A DNA stretch of 21,983 bases from an uncultured Oscillospiraceae bacterium. Lineage in GTDB: Bacteria; Bacillota; Clostridia; Oscillospirales; Oscillospiraceae. The first letter of the stretch is position 1; each line of letters starts with the position of its first letter. Both the position numbers and the translations under genes were made by a program. The notes under the pieces are model-generated. The model saw only the letters and a program-made list of their open reading frames with translations. It had not been told where the DNA came from and ran no database searches. Below are positions 1 through 6,493 of this stretch, piece after piece. The stretch spans positions 1-21,983 of the forward strand of contig CAKUCT010000005.1 of assembly GCA_934643765.1 (NCBI GenBank), read 5' to 3'.

Positions 1-598
1 GGAACTTGCCCTCTTCATAGAACAGCTCCATGATACGCATCGAGGTCAGCGGGGTGAAGGAAGCGGCCTTCAGAACGACGGTGTTGCCGGTAGCGATGGC
101 CAGCGGAACCATCCAGCCCCAGGGAATCATCGCCGGGAAGTTGAACGGAACGATGCCCGCCACAACGCCGAGCGGCATACGGTAAGAAGCGGTGTCAAAG
201 CCGGTGGTCACCTGCAGAGACGCGCTGCCCTGGGTGATGAACGGCGTTGCGCAGGCAAGTTCGGTCGGCTCGATGGCCTTGAGAACATCGCCCTTGGCCT
301 CGTTGAGCGTCTTGCCGAGTTCCTTCGCGCAGAGGAAGGTCAGCTCGTCCAGATGTGCAACGAGAATGTTTCTCCAGTTGAACATCATCTGCGTGCGCTT
401 GGAAAGGGACATCTGGCTCCATTCGGGGAATGCCTTGTCGGCCGCGTCGATGGCTTCAAGTAGTTCGTCCTGCGTGCAGCACGGAACCTCCGCAATCAGT
501 TCGCCCGTGGAAGAGTCGGTAACAGGCAGCCACTTTTCGGTCTTGGATTCTTTCCACTCGCCGCCAACACAATACTTCTTTCTGATAACTTCGCTCAT
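1..598 (-). CDS. CoA-acylating methylmalonate-semialdehyde dehydrogenase family protein (3' part missing)
   Basis: The N-terminal 199 residues are visible; the gene runs off the left edge. The protein begins MSEVIRKKYCVGGEWKES and carries the aldehyde dehydrogenase Rossmann segment GVVAGIVPFNFPAMIPWGW (about residues 142-160), followed by GNTVVLKAASFTP. The N-terminal GGEWKESKT and PFNFP sequences are typical of the MmsA/IolA branch, which oxidises malonate or methylmalonate semialdehyde to an acyl-CoA. The catalytic cysteine lies outside the window, so activity cannot be judged. A good AAAGGAG site precedes the ATG at 598. It lies 49 bases after the stop of the transketolase C subunit on the same strand, so it is probably the third gene of that operon. 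It could instead be a general NAD(P) aldehyde dehydrogenase; the MMSDH subfamily call rests on overall resemblance. Confidence 0.85.
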   Translation of the reverse strand, partial: MSEVIRKKYCVGGEWKESKTEKWLPVTDSSTGELIAEVPCCTQDELLEAIDAADKAFPEWSQMSLSKRTQMMFNWRNILVAHLDELTFLCAKELGKTLNEAKGDVLKAIEPTELACATPFITQGSASLQVTTGFDTASYRMPLGVVAGIVPFNFPAMIPWGWMVPLAIATGNTVVLKAASFTPLTSMRIMELFYEEGKF

Positions 599-630
599 TG
601 TTCTTCTCCTTTAAATTTTAATATTGGTTT

Positions 631-644
631 TGTCCGTTCGGACA
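631..644. repeat. Perfect 6-bp inverted repeat after the transketolase C stop codon
   Basis: TGTCCG-TT-CGGACA lies in the 49-base gap between the transketolase C subunit and the aldehyde dehydrogenase, three bases beyond the stop codon (650-648 on the minus strand). In RNA it would form a short hairpin ahead of the dehydrogenase ribosome site. There is no U-run, so it is not a standard terminator. It could stabilise mRNA ends or be a protein site. Confidence 0.4.
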
Positions 645-647
645 GAT

Positions 648-1613
648 TTACTTTTTTCTTGCGACGGCCTTCTTTGCCGCCTCGACGATATGCGGCGCCG
701 TCAGACCAAAGCGCTCGATGAGGTACTCCACCTCGCCGACCTCGCCGAACTCGTCCTTTACGCCGACGCGCTCCATGGGAACGGGGACATTTTCCACCAG
801 AACCTCCGCCACGGCGCTGCCAAGGCCGCCGATGATGTTGTGGTTCTCCGCCGTGACAACGGCGCCGGTCTGCTTGGCGCATTCAATAACGCAGGCCGCG
901 TCAATGGGCTTGATTGTGAACATGTCGACCACGCGCGCCGAGATGCCCTCTTTTTCCAGGATCTCCGCCGCCTTGAGCGACTCACTGACGCACAGGCCGA
1001 GCGTGAAGATCGTCACGTCGCTGCCGTCGCGGACGGTCACGGCCTTGCCGATTTCAAACTCTGAACCCTCTTCGTAAATTTTGACCGTCGCCTTGCGCGG
1101 CGTGCGCAGATACACAACGCCGGGATAGTTCACAAGCTGGCGCGTGATGCTCTTCATCATCACAGCGTCGGTCGGCTCAAGAACGGTCAGCGTGGGAAGC
1201 ACGCGCATGATGCCCATATCCTCAAAGGACATATGCGTACCGCCGTTATACGAGGCGGTAATGCCGGCGTCGCCGCCGATGATCTTGACGTTCTGGCCGG
1301 CGTAGGCGCAGGTCAGGAAGACCTGGTCATAGACGCGGCGGCTGGCGAAAGCCGAGAAGGTATGGAAAAACGGGATCAGGCCCGTGGCGGACAGGCCGCC
1401 TGCGATGCCGGCGCCGTTGGACTCGGCGATGCCGACGTTGAAGTGCCGCTCAGGATACTTCTGCGCGAACGGCTTCATGCCCATCGACGAGCAGAGGTCG
1501 CAGTCGATGGCAACGATGCGCGGGTCCTTTTCGGCCTCTTCGATGAGCGTATTGCAGTACGCCGCGCGCATATCCAGCGTATCGACCGGATGCTCTTTCA
1601 GAACCTTTACCAT
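648..1613 (-). CDS. Transketolase, C-terminal subunit (first pair)
   Basis: This 321-residue protein is the second half of a split thiamine-diphosphate transketolase, carrying the pyrimidine-binding and C-terminal domains. The catalytic glutamate that activates thiamine is in NVGIAESNGAGIAGG (Glu64). TFSAFASRRVYDQVFL follows at about residues 83-98, and a C-terminal domain with VVTAENHNIIGGLGSAV begins around 200. The ATG overlaps the last seven bases of the N subunit gene (ATGGTAA), which implies translational coupling. A strong GGGAGGTGA ribosome site lies inside the upstream gene. The two subunits should form an alpha2beta2 enzyme that moves two-carbon ketol units between sugar phosphates. 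The donor and acceptor are unknown; specialised split transketolases of this type act on apulose-4-phosphate or sulfosugars in other bacteria. The downstream aldehyde dehydrogenase suggests that an aldehyde product may be oxidised. Confidence 0.93.
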   Translation of the reverse strand: MVKVLKEHPVDTLDMRAAYCNTLIEEAEKDPRIVAIDCDLCSSMGMKPFAQKYPERHFNVGIAESNGAGIAGGLSATGLIPFFHTFSAFASRRVYDQVFLTCAYAGQNVKIIGGDAGITASYNGGTHMSFEDMGIMRVLPTLTVLEPTDAVMMKSITRQLVNYPGVVYLRTPRKATVKIYEEGSEFEIGKAVTVRDGSDVTIFTLGLCVSESLKAAEILEKEGISARVVDMFTIKPIDAACVIECAKQTGAVVTAENHNIIGGLGSAVAEVLVENVPVPMERVGVKDEFGEVGEVEYLIERFGLTAPHIVEAAKKAVARKK

Positions 1614-2470
1614 GACAGCTCACCTCCCGGATATGTACCTTCTGCAAATCTCTTTTCGATTTCGGCGACCGCCTCTTCGGCCTGCTCAGGACCAAAGGTC
1701 AGATAGTGGTTGAACTCCACCTGCTCGGCAAAGCTGATGCCGATGCCCTTGATGGTGTCAAGCACGATCATGTGGGGCTTGCCCTTAACGCTCTTGGCGC
1801 GCGCAATCGCGTTGTAAATCTCTTCGACGTCATAGCCCTTGACGACCTGCGTATCAAAACCGAAGGCTGTGAACTTGGCCGCGAGGTCGACGGGGTTGAT
1901 GATCTGCTCGAGTCTGCCGTCAAGCTGCTTTTTGTTCCAGTCGATGAAGGCGATGAAATGGTCCAGTTCAAACTGCGTGGCCGCTTCCGCGCCCTCCCAG
2001 ACCTGGCCTTCATTCGTCTCGCCGTCGCCCAGGATACAATAGGTATAGCTGTCGCGGCCCTGATAGCGGTTGCCGAGCGCAATGCCGACAGCCGAGGACA
2101 TGCCCTGGCCGAGAGAGCCGGTGCTGATGTCAACGCCCGGAACCTTCTTGCAGTCGGCGTGGCTGGGAAGGTTGGTGCCGGGCTTGTTGATGGTCTTGAG
2201 CCAGTCCATCGGGAAGAAGCCCGCCAGCGCCAGCGCGGCGTAAAGGCCCGGCGCGCAGTGGCCCTTGGAAAGAACGAGCCAGTCCCGGTCCTCCCACTTG
2301 GGGTTCTTGGGGTCGATTCTCATCACGCCGCCGTATAGAACCGCCAGAACGTCCGCAATGGAAGCCGAGCCTCCAATGTGGCCGAAGCCGGCCTGCCCGA
2401 TTGCCCGGACGGTCTCGATGCGGATGTCTGCGCTCAGACGCCGCATCTTTTTGAAATCAATTTGCTCCAT
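1607..2470 (-). CDS. Transketolase, N-terminal subunit (first pair)
   Basis: This 287-residue protein binds the thiamine pyrophosphate group. Visible motifs are the His-containing GFGHIGGSASIADVL (His31), SKGHCAPGLY (His71), STGSLGQGMS (about 117-125) and the metal/ThDP motif GDGETNEGQVWE (148-159), ending with Asn179 in IDWNKKQLDGR. The ATG at 2470 is chosen because AAGGAGGATACT directly precedes it. An in-frame ATG at 2515 would add 15 residues of non-family sequence and has no good ribosome site. It is the first gene of the minus-strand operon and has a leader of about 180 bases from its promoter. It partners the C subunit with which it overlaps. It is close in sequence to the second N subunit at 9025, and the key residues fall at identical positions. 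Confidence 0.94.
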   Translation of the reverse strand: MEQIDFKKMRRLSADIRIETVRAIGQAGFGHIGGSASIADVLAVLYGGVMRIDPKNPKWEDRDWLVLSKGHCAPGLYAALALAGFFPMDWLKTINKPGTNLPSHADCKKVPGVDISTGSLGQGMSSAVGIALGNRYQGRDSYTYCILGDGETNEGQVWEGAEAATQFELDHFIAFIDWNKKQLDGRLEQIINPVDLAAKFTAFGFDTQVVKGYDVEEIYNAIARAKSVKGKPHMIVLDTIKGIGISFAEQVEFNHYLTFGPEQAEEAVAEIEKRFAEGTYPGGELSW

Positions 2471-2616
2471 AGTATCCTCCTTCGTGAAGCTAATTTCATT
2501 TTTCGGAATTCGCATGCTGGATTTTGGAGTTTTGGCTGATTTTATGTTACATATTGAAATTTGCCAGCAAAAAATCAGTTCAAAATTTCATTTATCAAAA
2601 AGTTCCGAAAATAGAG

Positions 2617-2634
2617 CATTTTATAAGTAAAATG
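2617..2634. promoter_or_regulatory. Inverted repeat, candidate downstream operator of the transketolase operon
   Basis: CATTTTA-TAAG-TAAAATG is a perfect 7-bp inverted repeat. It is centred about 25 bases downstream of the start point expected from the minus-strand promoter at 2686-2658. The word AAAATGTCA (2629-2637) occurs again at 2677-2685 inside the upstream repeat, so one regulator could bind both. Which regulator is unknown. Confidence 0.4.
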
Positions 2635-2657
2635 TCATATTTATCGCTTGTAATGTG

Positions 2658-2686
2658 ATTATATTTCCAGAATAGCAAAATGTCAA
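2658..2686 (-). promoter_or_regulatory. Perfect-consensus sigma-A promoter for the first transketolase operon
   Basis: Read on the minus strand, TTGACA (2686-2681) is followed by exactly 17 bases and TATAAT (2663-2658). Both boxes match consensus completely. The start site is expected near 2651, giving a leader of about 180 bases to the ATG at 2470. So strong a promoter for a catabolic operon suggests that control is by repression; two inverted repeats flank it. Confidence 0.8.
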
Positions 2687-2697
2687 CTATATTTTGC
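2675..2697. promoter_or_regulatory. Inverted repeat overlapping the -35 box, candidate operator
   Basis: GCAAAAT at 2675-2681 and ATTTTGC at 2691-2697 form a 7-bp inverted repeat with nine bases between the arms. It covers the -35 box (2681-2686) of the perfect minus-strand promoter, a typical position for a repressor site. Confidence 0.4.
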
Positions 2698-2719
2698 GCT
2701 CCCTTGTGCGCCCACTACC

Positions 2720-2755
2720 TGACCAAATTCTGAAATTTAATCACCGTTTTGGTCA
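2720..2755. promoter_or_regulatory. 8-bp inverted repeat in the divergent promoter region
   Basis: TGACCAAA (2720-2727) and TTTGGTCA (2748-2755) are perfect inverted copies with 20 bases between them. They sit between the two divergent promoters, upstream of the dehydrogenase gene at 2842. It could be an activator or repressor site; no regulator can be assigned from sequence alone. Confidence 0.35.
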
Positions 2756-2764
2756 ATTCTTCTG

Positions 2765-2804
2765 TTGACTTTTTGGTTTCTCTGTTGCATGATAGCAATA
2801 TAAT
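2765..2804 (+). promoter_or_regulatory. Probable promoter region of the sorbitol-type dehydrogenase
   Basis: A perfect TATAAT lies at 2799-2804, 37 bases before the ATG at 2842, but no good -35 box lies 16-18 bases upstream of it. A TTGACT at 2765-2770 is 17 bases from the weaker CATGAT (2788-2793). Either the first is an activator-dependent promoter or the second is used. The exact start is uncertain. Confidence 0.4.
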
Positions 2805-2841
2805 ATAGATTTAACAAAAATATTGAAAGGAATTGACAAAA

Positions 2842-3882
2842 ATGACAAAGGAAAATCGTGCAGCTTATCTGACAGACATCGCGCGCATTGAAATTGGTCC
2901 GGCCCCCGAGATGCATATGGGCCCGGCTGATATCTGTCTGCGGATGGAATATGTCGGCGTGTGCGGCTCTGACGTCCATTTTTACCAGAGCTGTGAGCGC
3001 AAGGGCAAGCGCTTCGCTCTGCCGTTCATTCTCGGCCATGAATGCGCCGGCACGGTGGAAACCGTCGGAAGCGAGGTCACATCGCTTCACCCGGGCGATC
3101 GCGTCTGCATTGAGCCGCAGATCACCTGCGGCGTCTGCAAGATGTGCAAATCCGGCCACTATAATATGTGCCCGCACGTCATCTTCCCCTCCGTCCCGCC
3201 CTATGACGGCATGCTGCGCAACTACGCCGTTCTTCCCGCGCAGAACGCCTTCAAGCTTCCCGATAACGTCAGCACCAAGGAAGGCGCGCTCATTGAGCCG
3301 CTGGCTGTGGGTCTGTCCGCCGCCAGCCGCGGCGAGGTCTCGCTCGGCAAGCGCGTCGTGATTCTCGGCAGCGGCTGCATCGGCCTTACCACAATGCTGG
3401 CCTGCCGGGCGATGGGCGCATCGAAAATTATGGTTGTCGACCTGTTTGAGAACCGCCTTGCCAAGGCGCTCGAGCTCGGCGCAGACGAGGTTGTCAACGC
3501 CTCAAACGAGGACGTCACACAGCGCGTCATGCAGATGACAAACGGCGAGGGCGCCGACGTTGTCTTTGAAACCGCCGGCAGCCCCCATACCGCCGCGCAG
3601 ACGCCGGATCTGGTGTGCCGCTGCGGCATCATCGTCATGGTCGGCAACATCAATGCCCCCACGCCCTACCGGTTCATGGATCTGATGTACCGCGAGGCCG
3701 AGGTGCGCACAATCTACCGCTACCGCAACAATTTTGCCATGGCTCTCGAGGCCGTCTCCAGCGGCCAGATCCCGATCAGCAAGATCGTCTCCAACACCTA
3801 TGATTTTGAGCAGACCCAGCAGGCCTTCGACTTCTGCGCCAACCACAAGCAAGAGGTCATCAAGAGCGTGATCAAATTCTGA
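2842..3882 (+). CDS. Zinc-dependent polyol dehydrogenase (sorbitol/xylitol dehydrogenase-like)
   Basis: This 346-residue medium-chain dehydrogenase would oxidise a sugar alcohol to a ketose with NAD. Catalytic zinc ligands are visible as Cys41 (GVCGSD), His66-Glu67 (GHE) and Glu152 (IEPLAVG). The structural zinc cysteines are at 96, 99, 102 and 110. The nucleotide fold has GSGCIG at 176-181. The late motif EVRTIYRYRNNFAMAL is characteristic of the sorbitol/xylitol dehydrogenase subgroup. The ATG at 2842 is preferred over an in-frame TTG at 2833 because AAAGGA lies at a proper distance only from the ATG. It is transcribed away from the first transketolase operon, so the two may be co-regulated. 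No clear terminator follows, but a separate promoter starts the next operon. The true substrate is not known. Confidence 0.88.
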   Translation: MTKENRAAYLTDIARIEIGPAPEMHMGPADICLRMEYVGVCGSDVHFYQSCERKGKRFALPFILGHECAGTVETVGSEVTSLHPGDRVCIEPQITCGVCKMCKSGHYNMCPHVIFPSVPPYDGMLRNYAVLPAQNAFKLPDNVSTKEGALIEPLAVGLSAASRGEVSLGKRVVILGSGCIGLTTMLACRAMGASKIMVVDLFENRLAKALELGADEVVNASNEDVTQRVMQMTNGEGADVVFETAGSPHTAAQTPDLVCRCGIIVMVGNINAPTPYRFMDLMYREAEVRTIYRYRNNFAMALEAVSSGQIPISKIVSNTYDFEQTQQAFDFCANHKQEVIKSVIKF

Positions 3883-3922
3883 GTCGGTTCGAAATTATAT
3901 CCGCAAATACGCCGCTAACATA

Positions 3923-3951
3923 TTGACAAATTAACCATAAGTTGCTATCAT
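3923..3951 (+). promoter_or_regulatory. Sigma-A promoter of the GAPDH operon
   Basis: TTGACA (3923-3928), a 17-base spacer and TATCAT (3946-3951) precede the GAPDH gene. The start site is expected near 3958, leaving a leader of about 75 bases. The leader holds an imperfect repeat-rich stretch, AGTTGGTTGGTTCAACT, around 3975-3990 that could be an operator or hairpin. Confidence 0.7.
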
Positions 3952-4033
3952 TGTTGACAAGCAGTTACCACGAGTTGGTTGGTTCAACTACAAATTTACC
4001 ATTTCAGATTTCAAATTTCCGGAGGAACGCACA

Positions 4034-5092
4034 ATGAAAAAGATTCGAGTTGGTGTTGCCGGTTACGGCACGATCGGCCAGAGACTTGCCGACGGCGTAG
4101 CCATGCAGGAAGATATGGAGCTGGTCGGCATTGCTGATCTTGCCCCGACGCTCTCCATCCAGGCGCTGCGTGAGCGCGACATGATCGGCGCGAACGGCGT
4201 GAAGTACAACCTCTATCTGGTTGACGGCGCTGACAAGTCCGCGTTTGAAGCCAAGGACATTCCCGTTGCCGGCACGTTCGACGAGCTGTGCAAGAGCGTT
4301 GACATCATGCTCGACTCCGCTCCCGGCGGCGTCGGCGCAAAGAACAAGGAAAACTACTACGACAAGTACGGCGTCAAGGCCATCTTCCAGGGCGGCGAAA
4401 AGAACTCCGTTGCCGATGTGTTCTTCCACGGCTATGCCAACTATGAAAAGGGCGTCGGCCAGAACTATCTGAAGCTGACCTCCTGCAACACTACGGGCCT
4501 GATCCGTACCGTTGACTGCCTCGACCGCGAAATCGGCATTGAGAAGGTCGCCATCACCATCATCCGCCGCGTGGCTGACCCCGGCGATTATCACCGCGGC
4601 CTGACGAACGCGCTGCAGATGGATAAGGCCCCGACGCACCAGGCCGTCGACCTGATGACCATCATGCCGCACGTGGAAGCAACGGGCATTCTCGTTCATA
4701 CCCCCGTCACCCACGGCCACATCATCACCGTCCTCGCCACCGCAAAGGACGGCAAGAAGATCACCAAGGAAATGGCGCTCGAAGCGTTCCGCAAGCATCC
4801 GAGAATCCGCACCGTCACCATCGACGAAGGCTTCAAGGGCAATGCCTCGTTCTTCAAGTACGCCCGTGATCTTGGCAACCGCCGCGGCGATATGTACGAA
4901 ATCGGCCTGTGGGAAGACTCCATTGTCGAGTCCGGCAACGATATCATGTATGCCATCAACATTCCGCAGGAATCCGTCACCATCCCGGAGACCATGGACG
5001 CCATCCGCGCCGCAACCAAGATGCAGTTGACGCGCGAAGAGGGCACCGCCATGACCAACAAGTATCTGGGCATCGGCAAGTTCAAGAAGTAA
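4034..5092 (+). CDS. Archaeal-type (type II) glyceraldehyde-3-phosphate dehydrogenase
   Basis: This 352-residue protein resembles the archaeal GAPDH class rather than the usual bacterial GapA. It starts KKIRVGVAGYGTIGQRLADG, with the nucleotide motif GYGTIG at 10-15. It then has DSAPGGVGAKNK (about 94-105), AIFQGGEK (117-123) and the catalytic cysteine in SCNTTGL (Cys151), followed by PHVEATG. AIFQGGEK and SCNTT are features I associate with the archaeal type; bacterial GapA has SNASCTTN. It should convert glyceraldehyde-3-phosphate and phosphate to 1,3-bisphosphoglycerate with NAD(P). GGAGGA lies eight bases before the ATG. It is the first gene of an operon with phosphoglycerate kinase next, which supports the reaction. 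A related aldose phosphate such as erythrose-4-phosphate is possible as substrate. Confidence 0.88.
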   Translation: MKKIRVGVAGYGTIGQRLADGVAMQEDMELVGIADLAPTLSIQALRERDMIGANGVKYNLYLVDGADKSAFEAKDIPVAGTFDELCKSVDIMLDSAPGGVGAKNKENYYDKYGVKAIFQGGEKNSVADVFFHGYANYEKGVGQNYLKLTSCNTTGLIRTVDCLDREIGIEKVAITIIRRVADPGDYHRGLTNALQMDKAPTHQAVDLMTIMPHVEATGILVHTPVTHGHIITVLATAKDGKKITKEMALEAFRKHPRIRTVTIDEGFKGNASFFKYARDLGNRRGDMYEIGLWEDSIVESGNDIMYAINIPQESVTIPETMDAIRAATKMQLTREEGTAMTNKYLGIGKFKK

Positions 5093-5101
5093 GCACCCGC
5101 T

Positions 5102-5211
5102 TGTCTGCTGTTCCGGGGGATACGGAGAGTCCCCCTCATGTTAACACCTCGCAGCAGACAGACATATACCCCTGCGGCCAAGGTGGGACAAGGCGTTGGC
5201 CTTGTCCCACC
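5102..5211 (+). other. Structured intergenic RNA between GAPDH and PGK genes
   Basis: Two stem structures fill the 144-base gap. The first pairs TGTCTGCTG (5102-5110) with CAGCAGACA (5152-5160) and encloses a 6-bp stem (GGGGGA 5115-5120 with TCCCCC 5130-5135). The second is a perfect 13-bp stem, GGTGGGACAAGGC (5182-5194) with GCCTTGTCCCACC (5199-5211) and loop GTTG, followed by GGTCTATTTT and then the PGK ribosome site. The second may act as a partial terminator, attenuator or processing site that sets the ratio of the two enzymes. The U-run is imperfect, so full termination is doubtful. Confidence 0.6.
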
Positions 5212-5236
5212 GGTCTATTTTAGGAGGAAATTTACC

Positions 5237-6484
5237 ATGCGTTTTGGAATTCATACACTCGATGAGCTGGATGTGGCCGGAAAAACCGTGCTGTGCCGGC
5301 TCGATCTGAACCAGCCGGTCGACCGCGTGACCGATACCCTCAAGAGTACCGCCCGCATTGAAGCGTGCGTGCCGACCATTCAGGAGCTGTCCGGCCGCGG
5401 CGCGAAGCTGGTGCTGCTGGCCCATCAGGGCAGCGATATTGAATATAAAAACTTCTACTGCACGCGCCCGCACGCGAAGGTGCTCGAGCAGCTGCTCGAC
5501 CGGCCGGTGCAGTGGATCGACGATGTCTGCGGCCCGGCGGCGCGCGCCGCGATTCAGGCATTAAAGCCCGGCGAAATTCTGCTTCTGGACAACGTGCGCT
5601 ACGTCTCGGAGGAGCAGACGCTCTTTGAGCTCAAGCTGCAGCTTACACACGAGCAGCAGGCCAAGACGCTGCTTGTAGAAAAGCTCGCGCCGCTGGCAGA
5701 TTATTATGTCTGCGACGCGTTTGCCGCGGCGCACCGCGACCAGCCCAGCCTCTGCGGTTTTGAACAGGTTCTGCCTTCGGCAATGGGCCGGCTGTTTGAA
5801 AAAGAATACTGCGTCATCTCCGAACTGATGGAGTCCCCTGCCAAGCCGTGCGTGTTTGTCCTCGGCGGCTCCAAAATTTCCGACGCCTTTATGATGATGG
5901 AGACCGTGCTCGGAAGCGGCGTGGCAGACACCGTCCTGACCGGCGGTCTGGTCGGCAACATTCTGCTTGCGGCCAAGGGCGAGGCCATCGGCCAGGGCAG
6001 CCTGGACTTCATCTATAAGAGCAACTACGGCGAGTTCATTGAAAAGGCCAAGGGCATTTACGAAAAATACGGCGATAAGATTGTTCTTCCGTCGGATCTT
6101 GCCTACGTAGAAAACGGCGAACGCAAGGAGTGCGCCGTCGGCTCGGTTCCCGCCGATATCTGCGCTGTCGATATCGGCAGCGAGACGGCCAAGGCCTATG
6201 AGGCCGTCATCCTCGCAGCAAAGACCGTCTTCGTCAACGGCCCCATGGGCATCTTTGAAAAGCCGGAGACGGAGCTTGGCACCAAAACTGTCTTTGAGGC
6301 GCTGGCTGCCTCCGCGGGCTTCACCGTCGTCGGCGGCGGCGACAGCGTAACGGCCGCGGCAAAATACAAGGTCAAGGACAAGCTCGGCTATGTCTGCACC
6401 GGCGGCGGCGCGCTCATCCGCTTCCTCACGGGAGAAGAGCTCCCCGTCGTCAAGGCGCTGCGCCACGCCGCGCAGGTCTTCTGA
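5237..6484 (+). CDS. pgk: Phosphoglycerate kinase, archaeal-like
   Basis: This 415-residue kinase transfers the acyl phosphate of 1,3-bisphosphoglycerate to ADP. Visible motifs are CRLDLNQPVD (20-29), Arg40 in ARIEACVPTI, LLAHQG (60-65), LLLDNVRY (116-122), DAFAAAHRDQPSL (160-172), NGPMGIFE, GGGDSVTAAAKYK and the C-terminal TGGGALIRFL. HQG after the first domain, DAFAAAHRDQPS and TGGGA followed by IRFL resemble archaeal kinases more than the bacterial HLGRP and STGGGAS forms. The basic residue usual after HxG is replaced (HQGSD). The ATG at 5237 is chosen for AGGAGG at 5222-5227 and because family homology begins there; upstream in-frame ATGs lie inside the structured leader. It follows the GAPDH gene and precedes the LarA homologue by nine bases. 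Confidence 0.92.
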   Translation: MRFGIHTLDELDVAGKTVLCRLDLNQPVDRVTDTLKSTARIEACVPTIQELSGRGAKLVLLAHQGSDIEYKNFYCTRPHAKVLEQLLDRPVQWIDDVCGPAARAAIQALKPGEILLLDNVRYVSEEQTLFELKLQLTHEQQAKTLLVEKLAPLADYYVCDAFAAAHRDQPSLCGFEQVLPSAMGRLFEKEYCVISELMESPAKPCVFVLGGSKISDAFMMMETVLGSGVADTVLTGGLVGNILLAAKGEAIGQGSLDFIYKSNYGEFIEKAKGIYEKYGDKIVLPSDLAYVENGERKECAVGSVPADICAVDIGSETAKAYEAVILAAKTVFVNGPMGIFEKPETELGTKTVFEALAASAGFTVVGGGDSVTAAAKYKVKDKLGYVCTGGGALIRFLTGEELPVVKALRHAAQVF

Positions 6485-6493
6485 GGTAGCGCC

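Noticed and set aside
648..2470. Sulfoquinovose (sulfo-transketolase) or apiose pathway
   Set aside because: Split transketolase and aldehyde dehydrogenase fit in part, but the expected isomerases, sulfosugar enzymes or apulose kinase are not in the window, so the pathway name is not supported.
5138..5236. Longer PGK start at 5138
   Set aside because: It would translate the structured intergenic RNA; homology and the AGGAGG site both point to 5237.
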